Shown here: positions 1 to 7,683 of the stretch, one piece after another
Numbering within the stretch: position 1 is the stretch's first letter
How the letters are laid out: the number at the start of each line of letters is the position of its first letter
Origin: Lysobacter dokdonensis DS-58
GTDB taxonomy: Bacteria; Pseudomonadota; Gammaproteobacteria; Xanthomonadales; Xanthomonadaceae
Reading direction: 5' to 3'
NCBI RefSeq assembly: GCF_000770795.1
Contig: NZ_JRKJ01000006.1
Location: 62,001-126,000, forward strand
DNA: 64,000 bases
Made by a program: the position numbers and the translations under genes
Notes under the pieces: generated by a model
Told to the model about the DNA's origin: nothing
Seen by the model: only the letters and a program-made list of their open reading frames with translations
Database searches by the model: none

Positions 1-127
1 GCTCGATGGCGTCGAAGGCACACCGGTGCCGGTGCCGCCGTGGGTGCCGCAGACGGACGAAGACCGCGCGATGGCCGAGGAGGGCGAGCGGGTGATGCAG
101 GCGGTGCGCGAGCCGGCGAAGCCCTGA
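1..127 (+). CDS. C-terminal end of an unidentified protein (5' truncated by window)
   Basis: An open frame entering from the left edge (first full codon at base 2) ends in TGA at 125-127. The visible tail of about 41 residues is Pro/Val-rich (PVPVPPWVPQ) and then turns charged and helical-looking (DEDRAMAEEGERVMQAV). No domain can be recognised from so short a tail. It is followed 6 bp later by a perfect hairpin, which fits a genuine gene end. I cannot propose a function. Confidence 0.6.
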   Translation, partial: LDGVEGTPVPVPPWVPQTDEDRAMAEEGERVMQAVREPAKP

Positions 128-133
128 AACGCA

Positions 134-157
134 GAAGGCCGCCTTCCGGCGGCCTTC
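134..157. terminator. Perfect 10-bp hairpin between convergent genes
   Basis: Arms 134-143 and 148-157 are exact reverse complements around a TTCC loop. The site lies between the end of the truncated first gene (127) and the stop of the convergent NlpC/P60 gene (181). There is no long T-run, so it is a likely but not textbook intrinsic terminator, usable from both sides. Confidence 0.6.
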
Positions 158-180
158 GAATCTCTGCGCGTGGCGCGGGG

Positions 181-837
181 TTACATCGCGACGCGACGGC
201 CCTGCATGTAACGACCCGACCAATACGTGGACGACAGGCTGTCCACGCGCACGTCCTTGCCGCGGCTCGGGGCGTGCAGGAAGCGGCCTTCGCCGACATA
301 GATGCCGACGTGGTTCACGCGGCCGCGCAGGCCGAAGAACACCAGGTCGCCCGGCACGAGCGCCGAACGCTCGACCGCTTCGCCCGTGGTGGCCATCTGG
401 CGCGAGACGCGCGGCAGTTCCATCCCGAGCACGCTGCGGTAGACGTAACCGACCAGGCCGCTGCAATCGAAGCCTTCGGTGGACTCGCCGCCCCAGCGAT
501 AGGGCGTGCCGAGCAGCGACATCGCCTTGCTCATGACGCCGGAAATGCGTTCGGTGAGCTTGGGCTTCTTCTGCTGGTCGAGGACGGCGTTGGGATCGAG
601 TTCGGCCAGGTCGCCGAAGATCGGGCGGACCTGCGTGTGCTTGGCGGTCACCGGCGTATCGAGCTGCACGGCGGACTGGATGCCCGAGGTCGCCACGGTG
701 GCGTCCTGGGCGAAGGCGCTGCTGGCGGCGACGCACAGGGCGGCGGCGCACAGGAATTTGAGCGAGGCGGCGCGAATGCGCACGGCCGCGGAGCGGGTGG
801 CGGCGGGCTGGCCTGTTGTCAGGTCGTCTTTCGTCAC
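181..837 (-). CDS. Secreted NlpC/P60 family peptidoglycan hydrolase
   Basis: 218 aa if the GTG at 837 is used. A basic stretch followed by a hydrophobic run ending AFAQ looks like a Sec signal peptide, and a second in-frame GTG just before VRIRAASLKFL could be the true start. The C-terminal half carries the NlpC/P60 domain: catalytic Cys in DCSGLVGYVY, GDLVFFG, and the His motif NHVGIYVGEGRFLHAPS. Such domains are cysteine peptidases cutting D-Glu-gamma-diamino acid bonds in peptidoglycan stem peptides, so it probably acts in the periplasm on cell-wall turnover. A second NlpC/P60 gene lies directly upstream on the same strand with a 154-bp gap, probably a tandem duplication. No SH3 or LysM targeting domain is visible. 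Family assignment is firm; exact substrate is unknown. Confidence 0.9.
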   Translation of the reverse strand: MTKDDLTTGQPAATRSAAVRIRAASLKFLCAAALCVAASSAFAQDATVATSGIQSAVQLDTPVTAKHTQVRPIFGDLAELDPNAVLDQQKKPKLTERISGVMSKAMSLLGTPYRWGGESTEGFDCSGLVGYVYRSVLGMELPRVSRQMATTGEAVERSALVPGDLVFFGLRGRVNHVGIYVGEGRFLHAPSRGKDVRVDSLSSTYWSGRYMQGRRVAM

Positions 838-991
838 GAGGTCATCACTGAATCAGGGACCGGGCGACCTTACCGGCTGAAGACCAGGTGAAGGTTCAAA
901 AAGCGTTAGGGCGGCGTGAACGCATGCAAGAATCGTGACCGCCCTGCGTATTCATTCGCCCCGTACGGCCGCTGACTTTCGTGAATGGGCC

Positions 992-1576
992 TTACTGCAG
1001 GACGCGGCGCGCGCCGGCGTAATGCTGGGCCCAATAAGGGCCATCCAGATGATCCAGGCGCACCGTTCCACCGGTGCTCGGGGCATGCACGAACCGCCCT
1101 TCGCCGACATAGATGCCCACGTGCGTGACGCTCCCGCCGTTGGCGAAGAACACCAGGTCCGCCGCCGCCAACCCGTCGACCGGCACCTTGCGGCCGCTAG
1201 TCGAGGCGAGGTCGCGCGAGGTGCGCGGCAGTGCGACGGCCGCCATGTCGCGGAAGACGTAGTTCACCAGGCCGCTGCAGTCGAACCCGCCCTCGGGCGT
1301 GTTGCCGCCGTATCGATAGGGCGTGCCGACCAGGCCGATCGCCCGCATCAGGACCGAGTTGGCCCGCGCCGGATCCGCCGGCTCGACCACGGGCCACGTG
1401 CGCGGCATCGCCACGCGCGCGCTCGGCGCGGGTGCGCGCACCGCTTCGCCGCCGCCGCAGGCCGCCAGCAGCGCGAGGGCGCAGGACAGGAGAAGGAAAC
1501 GCGCCCGAACTGGCGCGTGTGCCGGGATGCCCGGATAATGCGCGACCCCGCGGGTCGTGCTGCGTTCGGCGTTCAT
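992..1576 (-). CDS. NlpC/P60 family lipoprotein, tandem paralogue
   Basis: 194 aa with ATG at 1576. A hydrophobic run ends in the lipobox LLAAC, so the mature protein should be a lipid-anchored lipoprotein. The NlpC/P60 domain follows: GTPYRYGGNTPEGGFDCSGL holds the catalytic Cys, then AADLVFFANGG and THVGIYVGEGRFVHAPS with the His. It is clearly related to the neighbouring gene at 181-837 but is membrane anchored rather than free. The pair could supply endopeptidase activity at two locations. It diverges from slyD with 61 bp between starts, so a bidirectional promoter region is likely there. No strong Shine-Dalgarno is visible upstream. Confidence 0.9.
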   Translation of the reverse strand: MNAERSTTRGVAHYPGIPAHAPVRARFLLLSCALALLAACGGGEAVRAPAPSARVAMPRTWPVVEPADPARANSVLMRAIGLVGTPYRYGGNTPEGGFDCSGLVNYVFRDMAAVALPRTSRDLASTSGRKVPVDGLAAADLVFFANGGSVTHVGIYVGEGRFVHAPSTGGTVRLDHLDGPYWAQHYAGARRVLQ

Positions 1577-1637
1577 CGTCGGCGAGTGTGGCCGCTTTCA
1601 CGCGGCGCTAGCAAGCGCCCCTGCTTCCGGAACCCCG

Positions 1638-2132
1638 ATGAAGATCGAAAAAGACCGCGTCGTCCGCTTCCACTATTCCGTCAACGAGCGCGCGGCCCAC
1701 GAAGCCGGCGACGAAGCCATCGAGTCGTCGAAGGACCGCGAGCCGCTCGCCATCCTGATCGGCCACGGCAACATCATCCCGGGCCTGGAGAAGGCGATGG
1801 AAGGCCGCGAAGCCGGCGAGTCGTTCGGCGCCGACGTCCCGGCCGCCGATGCCTACGGCGAAGTGCGCGAAGGCCTGAGCCAGCGCGTGCCGAAGAAGCA
1901 CTTCGGCGCGCAGCGCCTGGCCCCGGGCATGCAGGTCGTGCTCAACACCAACTTCGGCCCGCGCGCGGTGACCATCCAGAAGGTCGGCATGAGCGTGGTC
2001 GATGTCGACCTCAACCATCCGATGGCCGGCAAGGACCTGCACTTCGACGTGGAGATCGTGGAAGTGCGCGAAGCCTCCGCCGAAGAGCTCGAGCACGGCC
2101 ACGTGCACGGCGACGGCGGCCATCACCACTAA
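1638..2132 (+). CDS. slyD: SlyD-type FKBP peptidyl-prolyl cis-trans isomerase
   Basis: 164 aa. The ATG at 1638 starts MKIEKDRVVRFHY, the normal beginning of SlyD-like proteins, although the frame is open further upstream. The two halves of the FKBP fold flank the inserted IF chaperone domain (ADVPAADAYGEVREGL through about residue 130). The conserved segment DLNHPMAGKDLHFDVEI closes the PPIase domain. The tail is His-rich (GHVHGDGGHHH), shorter than the metal-binding tail of E. coli SlyD but consistent with Ni/Zn binding. The family folds proline-limited proteins in the cytoplasm and delivers nickel in some species; whether this one does so is unknown because no nickel enzyme gene is nearby. 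Confidence 0.95.
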   Translation: MKIEKDRVVRFHYSVNERAAHEAGDEAIESSKDREPLAILIGHGNIIPGLEKAMEGREAGESFGADVPAADAYGEVREGLSQRVPKKHFGAQRLAPGMQVVLNTNFGPRAVTIQKVGMSVVDVDLNHPMAGKDLHFDVEIVEVREASAEELEHGHVHGDGGHHH

Positions 2133-2239
2133 GGTGTATGCCTGAAGCGGCGGGCCGGGCCGGCTTTTGGTCCCGGTGACTTCCGGCCCTGACCGATCCG
2201 GGGCCTGAAGTGGCGTAATTCGCGCCACACGGAGGCCCC

Positions 2240-3709
2240 ATGACCGACACCCGCTTCGCGCCCATCGCGGCGAACGAACGCATCACGACGCTCGACGTCA
2301 TCCGCGGCGTCGCGCTGTTCGGCATCCTGTTGATGAACGTCGAGTTCTTCAACCGCCCGATCAGCGAACTCGATATCGGTCTCCCGCCGAACATCCACGG
2401 CATCGACTACTGGGCCGGCTGGTTCGTCGCGGTGTTCGTCCGCAGCAAGTTCTGGACGATGTTCTCGTTGCTGTTCGGCATGGGCTTCGCGGTGATGCTC
2501 GGCCGCGCGCACGCCGCCGGCCGCCCGTTCCTCGCGCCATACGTGCGCCGCACGCTGGGCCTGGCGTTGTTCGGCTTCCTGCATTGCGTGTTCATCTGGA
2601 ACGGCGACATCCTGTTCGATTACGCGATGGCGGCGGCGTTCCTGCTCGTCGTGTTCCATTCGAAGCCGAAGGTGTTGCTGTGGATCGCCGGTGTCGCGCT
2701 CGGCATCGCGGCCATCGCCGGCGGCGCGGCCATCGCGGGCTACAAGCAGATGATCTGGGCGCCGTGCCTGGCGATCGGCGGGCTCGTGCTCATCCTCGGC
2801 ATCCTCGCGTGGGCGATCCGCAAGTGGCCCGCGAACGGCTTGCGCAATGCGGGCCTCACGCTGTTCCTGTTGCCGTGCATCGGGTTGCTGATCGGCGGTG
2901 CGGTGACGCCGCAGACGACGCAGGCAGAACGCGACCGCGCGGCGCTCGCCGAGGCGAGCACGCCGAAGGAACGGGCCGAGGTGCAGAAAGGCCTGGCCGA
3001 GCGCAACAAGAAGCTGAAGGAACACGACGCGAAGGTCGCCAATGAGCGCCGACTCAATTCGACGGGCACCTACGCGGACAACGTCGCCTTCCGCCTGGCC
3101 GACTGGCCGAAGAATGCGGGCGGGCACGTGCCGTTCTCGTTGACCTTCGTGCTGGGGATGTTCCTGCTCGGTGCGTGGTTCATCCGATCCGGTTTGATGA
3201 CCGAGCCGCACAGGCATCTGGATTTCTACAAGAAGATGGCCTTGTTCGGCATCCCGTTCGGCATCGGCCTGACCATCGTCGCCGCGGCCATCGCGACCAC
3301 GCACGTGCGCGGCGCCAACGATGCGTTGTTCACCTTTTCCCAGGGATTGATGCTCGTCGCTTCGGTGCCGGCGTGCCTGGGCTACGTGGCGGCGGTGGTG
3401 CTGCTGTTCCACTCGCCGCGCTTCCGCGGGCTGGTCGCGCCGTTCGCGCAGGCCGGGCGCATGGCGCTCACCGTGTACATCGCGATGTCGCTGATCGGCA
3501 CGCTGTACTTCTACGGTTACGGCCTGGGGAACTACGGCATGGGCCGCGCATGGCAGTTGCTGTGGTGCGTGGCGGTGTTCGCCGTGCTGCTGGTGCTGGC
3601 GAACCTGTGGTTCAAGCGCTTCCGCTACGGCCCGCTGGAATGGGCGTGGCGCGCGATCACCTACCTGCGCGCGCCGTCGATGAAGCAGGAACGGTTGCAG
3701 CCCGCCTGA
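2240..3709 (+). CDS. DUF418 (YeiB-type) multi-pass membrane protein
   Basis: 489 aa. The ATG at 2240 is preceded by GGAGG at 2231-2235. The N-terminus (ITTLDVIRGVALFGILLMN) is the typical opening of YeiB/DUF418 proteins, and about ten hydrophobic segments follow. A long charged helix near residues 230-280, rich in Glu, Lys and Arg, splits the membrane domain and is likely a soluble loop or coiled coil. The C-terminal third (QAGRMALTVYIAMSLIG, then GPLEWAWRAITY) is the DUF418 domain. Transport or acyltransferase-like roles have been suggested for such proteins, but no substrate can be inferred here. It stands alone between slyD and a convergent M4 protease and ends 10 bp before a perfect palindrome. 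Confidence 0.9.
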   Translation: MTDTRFAPIAANERITTLDVIRGVALFGILLMNVEFFNRPISELDIGLPPNIHGIDYWAGWFVAVFVRSKFWTMFSLLFGMGFAVMLGRAHAAGRPFLAPYVRRTLGLALFGFLHCVFIWNGDILFDYAMAAAFLLVVFHSKPKVLLWIAGVALGIAAIAGGAAIAGYKQMIWAPCLAIGGLVLILGILAWAIRKWPANGLRNAGLTLFLLPCIGLLIGGAVTPQTTQAERDRAALAEASTPKERAEVQKGLAERNKKLKEHDAKVANERRLNSTGTYADNVAFRLADWPKNAGGHVPFSLTFVLGMFLLGAWFIRSGLMTEPHRHLDFYKKMALFGIPFGIGLTIVAAAIATTHVRGANDALFTFSQGLMLVASVPACLGYVAAVVLLFHSPRFRGLVAPFAQAGRMALTVYIAMSLIGTLYFYGYGLGNYGMGRAWQLLWCVAVFAVLLVLANLWFKRFRYGPLEWAWRAITYLRAPSMKQERLQPA

Positions 3710-3719
3710 GGCCGCAAGA

Positions 3720-3747
3720 GAAACGGCCCGCGATCGCGGGCCGTTTC
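3720..3747. terminator. 28-bp perfect palindrome between convergent genes
   Basis: Arms 3720-3732 and 3735-3747 (GAAACGGCCCGCG and its complement) flank a 2-bp centre. The palindrome sits between the stop of the DUF418 gene (3709) and the stop of the M4 protease (3767). It is well placed as a shared bidirectional terminator; the A-rich and T-rich ends of the arms give short U tracts in both directions. Confidence 0.8.
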
Positions 3748-3766
3748 CGTTTCGCATCGTCTTCGA

Positions 3767-5371
3767 TCAGTTGACCGACACGGCGCTCCACGCACGCGCG
3801 ACGGCGTTGTACTGCGTCGAGCCCGACCCGTAGAGGTCGGTCGCGGCCTGCAGCGTATGGGCACGCGCCTGCGCATACGTCTCGTTGGAGTTGAAGTACA
3901 CCGTGAGCGCCCGGTACCAGATGCGCTGCGCGGCGTCGCGGCCGATGCCGGTCACGCCGGTGTCGCCGTTGCACACCAGTTGCGAGGGCGTGTAGCTGAA
4001 GCCCGACGGGTTTACCGCGCCTTCCGCCAGCAGGTAGAAGAAGTGGTTCGCCGGGCCGGACGAGTAGTGCGGATCCACGCCGGCGAACGTGGCCGCCGGA
4101 TAGCAGTTGTACGAACGCCCGCCGTCGGCATCGCCCGGGCGGAACATGTAACGCAGCGCCGTCTTGCCGGTCGGGTTCGAGCGGTAGATCTTCTCGCCGA
4201 TCATGTAGTCCGGCGTGTCGGCGGCGTTGTTGGCGAAGAACTCGACCATCGTGCCCATGATGTCGGAGGAGGCTTCGTTGAGGCCGCCGGCGTCGTTCGA
4301 ATAGGCGAGATTGGACGTGGCTTCGGTCACGCCGTGCGTCATCTCGTGGCCGGCGACGTCGATGGCGACGACCGGGAACCACGACGACGTGCCCAGGCCA
4401 TAGGCCATGAACTTGTACGGGGCGCCATACCACGCCGCGTTGCCGCCCGTCGCCGGGCCGCCATTGCGGAAGGTCACGTTGACGACGCTCTTCACGCCGA
4501 CGCCGTCGTTGTAGATGCCGCTGCGGTTGAACACCGTCTTGTAGAAGTCCCACGTGGTGGCCACGCCGACGTGCGCGTCGGAGGCTTCGGACGCGACGCT
4601 CGACTCGGCGTTGTTGCCCCAATTGTTGTCGGTGTCGGTCATGATCGCGGCCGTGTTGTACACGGTGTCGATCACCTTGCCCTTGCCGTCGCGCGTGTTG
4701 CCGCTGCCGCGGGTCGGATCGACGAGCTGGTAGCCGCCGCTGACCGAGTTGGTGACCATCGACACATCGCCGAGGAACAGCGTCTGCCCCACGCCCGTCG
4801 CCGCGGCAGTGTGGATGCGGTTCCACTTGTCGAGCACCTTGCCGGTCTTCGCATCCACGAAGTAGCGCATGTCGGCTTCGCCGTCGCGCTTCGACACGCC
4901 GCGCACGCGAATTTCGTACGCAAGCACCGGGCGCGCGCCGCGGGCGTAGACCACCAGGCCCAGGCTGCCGATGTCCGAAAGCGTGCCGTTGAAGTCGGCG
5001 CCGGCGGCGAGGATCGCGTCGTCGGCGGACTTGGTAGCGCGCAGGCCGGGACGTTCGCGCGTCTTCAGCGACAGCGACGCCGCCTTGAACGCGCCATTGC
5101 GGGAATGCATCACGACGTCGCCGCCGATCACGGGGAGGCCCCGGAAGGTGCGATCGAAGCGGACGTGCTCGGTGCCGTCGTTGTCGACGACGATGTCGCG
5201 CACCGCGAAGGCGTCGTCGGTCGCACGCTGCGCGGCGGTGCCGTGCGAGGCGAGCAGGTCGTTGGCGCGGAGGGTGGCGGCGGGGTTGGCTTTGCCGGCG
5301 AAGGCCGGGGCGGAGAGGGCGGTCAGGCCGGCGAGCACGGCCAGGTGGAGCACACGGGCGTTGCTTTGCAT
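3767..5371 (-). CDS. Secreted M4 (thermolysin-like) neutral metalloprotease precursor
   Basis: 534 aa from the ATG at 5371, chosen because MQSNARVLHLAVLAGLTALS...AFAG is a clear signal peptide; upstream codons in the same frame are Arg-rich and implausible. A FTP/PepSY-like propeptide occupies roughly residues 25-200, then the peptidase M4 domain follows. The zinc motif HEMTH lies at residues 342-346 and the third ligand is E366 within GGLNEASSD, with the normal 19-residue spacing. The C-terminal M4 helical domain ends right at the C-terminus, so no PPC or P-domain extension is present. Secreted enzymes of this kind degrade external proteins in predatory and plant-associated xanthomonads. It diverges from a FAD oxidoreductase across a 197-bp region holding repeats at 5404-5443. 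Confidence 0.95.
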   Translation of the reverse strand: MQSNARVLHLAVLAGLTALSAPAFAGKANPAATLRANDLLASHGTAAQRATDDAFAVRDIVVDNDGTEHVRFDRTFRGLPVIGGDVVMHSRNGAFKAASLSLKTRERPGLRATKSADDAILAAGADFNGTLSDIGSLGLVVYARGARPVLAYEIRVRGVSKRDGEADMRYFVDAKTGKVLDKWNRIHTAAATGVGQTLFLGDVSMVTNSVSGGYQLVDPTRGSGNTRDGKGKVIDTVYNTAAIMTDTDNNWGNNAESSVASEASDAHVGVATTWDFYKTVFNRSGIYNDGVGVKSVVNVTFRNGGPATGGNAAWYGAPYKFMAYGLGTSSWFPVVAIDVAGHEMTHGVTEATSNLAYSNDAGGLNEASSDIMGTMVEFFANNAADTPDYMIGEKIYRSNPTGKTALRYMFRPGDADGGRSYNCYPAATFAGVDPHYSSGPANHFFYLLAEGAVNPSGFSYTPSQLVCNGDTGVTGIGRDAAQRIWYRALTVYFNSNETYAQARAHTLQAATDLYGSGSTQYNAVARAWSAVSVN

Positions 5372-5403
5372 TCGGTTGGAACCCCTGAGTCGATTTGCGA
5401 TGT

Positions 5404-5443
5404 GGGCCCGGTTCGTGGTCCGGGCCTGTGTGCCGGGCCTGTG
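5404..5443. repeat. Direct and inverted repeats in the M4 protease/oxidoreductase divergent region
   Basis: CCGGGCCTGTG occurs twice at 5420-5430 and 5433-5443 (13-bp period). GGCCCGG at 5405-5411 is an inverted copy of CCGGGCC at 5420-5426. The block lies between divergent starts 5371 and 5569, where a regulator binding site would be expected. High GC makes chance repeats common, so this is a weak operator candidate. Confidence 0.3.
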
Positions 5444-5568
5444 GCGCGCCCGGTCGCCGACTCTGTTGCGCAAAGCGCGCAGATGTCATGCTGCAAGACA
5501 ACATCGCGCTGAAGCCTTCACGTCGGTCAACGCGCTTCCACACACGAATTCTCGGTGGCGTCACTCCA

Positions 5569-6831
5569 ATGCAGGACACCAGGGCGGTCGACACCCTCGT
5601 CGTCGGGGGCGGTGCGGTAGGGCTGTGTTGCGCGATCGCACTGCGCGAAGCAGGGCGCGACGTGCTGCTGATCGAAGCCAGCCACGTCGGCGCCGGCGCT
5701 TCGCACGGCAACTGCGGCACGATCACGCCCAGCCATGCGGGCCCGCTCGCGCAGCCGGGGATGATCCAGACCGCGATGCGCATGATGTTGCAGCCCGATG
5801 CGCCGCTGTACATCAAGCCGCGCGTGGATCCGGTGCTGTGGCGCTGGTTGATGCGCTTCGCCGCGCGTTGCAACGTGCGCGACTTCGAAGCCAGCGCGCG
5901 CGCGAAGGGCGCGCTCCTGAACGATTCACGCGTCCGCCTGGGCGAGTGGATCCGCGATCTCGCGCTGGACTGCGAGTTCGTCGAATCCGGCGAGGACTAC
6001 GTGTTCCGCGATGCGCGCCGCATGGCGCACGACTACGCGGAGGCGCCGCTGCTGCGCGATCTCGGCGTGCAGGTCGACGTGTTCGAAGGCCGCGACTACG
6101 AAGCCATCGAGCCCGCGCTGAAACCCGGCGTCGCCGGTGCGATCCGTTTCGCGGGCGATGCGGCGTTGCGGCCCGATCGCTACGTCGATGAACTCGCGCG
6201 CGCGTTGCGCGGGAAGGGGGGCGAGATCCTCGAAGGCGTCGCACTGCAGGCGATCGAACGCGACGGCGATGCCTGGCGCGCCCGCACGTCCACGGGCACG
6301 GTGCGTGCGCGCCATGTCGTGTTCGCGATGGGCGCGTGGTCGGCGCGCATGGCCGACGCCATCGGCCTGCGTGGCCTGCGCGGTGCGATGCAACCGGGCA
6401 AGGGCTACTCGATCACCTACGATCCGCCGGCGCGCGTGCCGAAACATCCGCTGGTGCTGCGCGAACGCCAGGTGTGCGTGACCGCGTGGCCGAGCGGCTA
6501 CCGCCTTGGCAGCACGATGGAGTTCTCCGGCTTCGACGACACGCTCAACGAACGACGCCTGTCGGCATTGGAACGCGGCGCCGCGCAATACCTGCACGAA
6601 CCCGTCGGCCCCGTCGTGCGCGAACGCTGGTTCGGCTGGCGCCCGATGACGTGCGACGACATTCCGATCATCGGTCCGATACCGAATCGCGAGGGCCTTT
6701 GGCTCGCGACGGGCCACGGCATGATGGGCATCGGCATGAGTACGGGGACGGGGCAGCTCGTCGCGGACCTGGTCACCGGCCGCGCGCCCGCGATCGATCC
6801 GGCTCCCTACGCCCCATCCCGCTTCGCCTAG
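5569..6831 (+). CDS. FAD-dependent D-amino-acid dehydrogenase-like oxidoreductase (DadA family)
   Basis: 420 aa from the ATG at 5569 (MQDTRAVDTLVVGGG), which places the dinucleotide-binding motif GGGAVGLCCAIALREAG at its usual N-terminal position. LIEASHVGAGASHGNCG matches the DAO-fold FAD contact of DadA-type enzymes. The C-terminal signature ATGHGMMGIGMSTGTGQ fits the same family. Members strip the amino group from D- or cyclic amino acids at the membrane and pass electrons to the respiratory chain; the substrate here is not determinable. The next gene, an N-formylglutamate deformylase, starts 17 bp after the stop, suggesting linked amino-acid catabolism, perhaps ending in glutamate. No strong ribosome-binding site precedes the start. 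Confidence 0.85.
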   Translation: MQDTRAVDTLVVGGGAVGLCCAIALREAGRDVLLIEASHVGAGASHGNCGTITPSHAGPLAQPGMIQTAMRMMLQPDAPLYIKPRVDPVLWRWLMRFAARCNVRDFEASARAKGALLNDSRVRLGEWIRDLALDCEFVESGEDYVFRDARRMAHDYAEAPLLRDLGVQVDVFEGRDYEAIEPALKPGVAGAIRFAGDAALRPDRYVDELARALRGKGGEILEGVALQAIERDGDAWRARTSTGTVRARHVVFAMGAWSARMADAIGLRGLRGAMQPGKGYSITYDPPARVPKHPLVLRERQVCVTAWPSGYRLGSTMEFSGFDDTLNERRLSALERGAAQYLHEPVGPVVRERWFGWRPMTCDDIPIIGPIPNREGLWLATGHGMMGIGMSTGTGQLVADLVTGRAPAIDPAPYAPSRFA

Positions 6832-6848
6832 GCCTACACTCCCGTGCC

Positions 6849-7631
6849 ATGAAAGGCATGTACGAGCTGCATCGCGGCACCGCGCCGCTGCTGGTGAGCC
6901 TGCCGCACGACGGCAGCGAGATCCCGCCGGCGCTGGCCGCGCGCATGGTCGAGCGCGCGCGCATCGCGCCGGATACCGACTGGCACGTGTCGCGCCTGTA
7001 CGAAGTCGCGCGCGGCCTCGGTGCGTCGATCCTGCGGCCGCGCTATTCGCGCTACGTCGTCGATCTCAACCGGCCGCCGGATGACGTTTCGTTGTATCCG
7101 GGGCAGAACACGACGGGCCTGTGTCCCGCCGTGCAGTTCACCGGCGAGCCGGTGTATCTCGACGGGCAGGCGCCGGACGCGGAGGAAATCGCGCTGCGCG
7201 TCGACAAGTATTGGCGTCCGTACCACGACGCGTTGCAGGACGAGCTGTACCGCATCCACGAACGCCACGGACGCGCCGTGTTGTGGGAAGGCCACACGAT
7301 CAAGGGCAGCGACCTGTCCTTCCTGTTCGAGGGGCGATTGCCGGACCTCAATCTCGGCACGTCCGCGGGCGCGAGTTGTTCGCCGGCGCTGCAGGCCAGA
7401 CTCGAAGGCGTGCTCGCCGCGCAGCAGGAATTCGACTGGGTGAGCAACGGGCGCTTCAAGGGCGGTTACATCACGCGCCACTACGCCGCGCCCGACGACA
7501 AAATCGACGCCGTGCAGCTCGAGATGAGCCAGCGCCTGTACATGGACGAGGCGTCGTTCGATTACGACGAAGACAAAGCCCCGCGCGCACAGGCGGTGAT
7601 CGCCCGGTTGCTGCAGGCGGCGATCGGCTGA
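6849..7631 (+). CDS. hutG: N-formylglutamate deformylase (HutG-like amidohydrolase)
   Basis: 260 aa from the ATG at 6849; a second in-frame ATG at 6858 is possible. Family features seen are LLVSLPHDGSEIP at the N-terminus, SRYVVDLNRPPDD in the core, and the acid/His-rich segment EGHTIKGSDLSFLFEG. HutG-type enzymes hydrolyse N-formyl-L-glutamate to formate and glutamate in the five-step histidine pathway. No hutHUIF genes are within the window, so a link to histidine breakdown is only inferred. The gene has no Shine-Dalgarno; a TACACT hexamer at 6835-6840 ends 8 bp before the start, so a leaderless transcript is possible. It ends 5 bp before a strong hairpin. Confidence 0.85.
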   Translation: MKGMYELHRGTAPLLVSLPHDGSEIPPALAARMVERARIAPDTDWHVSRLYEVARGLGASILRPRYSRYVVDLNRPPDDVSLYPGQNTTGLCPAVQFTGEPVYLDGQAPDAEEIALRVDKYWRPYHDALQDELYRIHERHGRAVLWEGHTIKGSDLSFLFEGRLPDLNLGTSAGASCSPALQARLEGVLAAQQEFDWVSNGRFKGGYITRHYAAPDDKIDAVQLEMSQRLYMDEASFDYDEDKAPRAQAVIARLLQAAIG

Positions 7632-7636
7632 AACGA

Positions 7637-7664
7637 AAAAGGGCGGCCACGGGGCCGCCCTTTT
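7637..7664. terminator. Bidirectional intrinsic terminator
   Basis: AAAAGGGCGGCC (7637-7648) and GGCCGCCCTTTT (7653-7664) form a 12-bp perfect stem around a 4-nt loop. The arms begin with A-runs and end with T-runs, giving a U tract on either strand. The hairpin lies between the convergent deformylase (stop 7631) and S9 peptidase (stop 7684). Confidence 0.9.
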
Positions 7665-7683
7665 CGTAACGCGGGTGCAAACG

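Noticed and set aside
889-950. Possible promoter or long-loop hairpin between the NlpC/P60 genes
   Set aside because: The AGGGCGG/CCGCCCT arms are separated by a 24-nt loop, and the TTGAAC to TAAGGT spacing is about 21 bp, too long for a sigma70 promoter.
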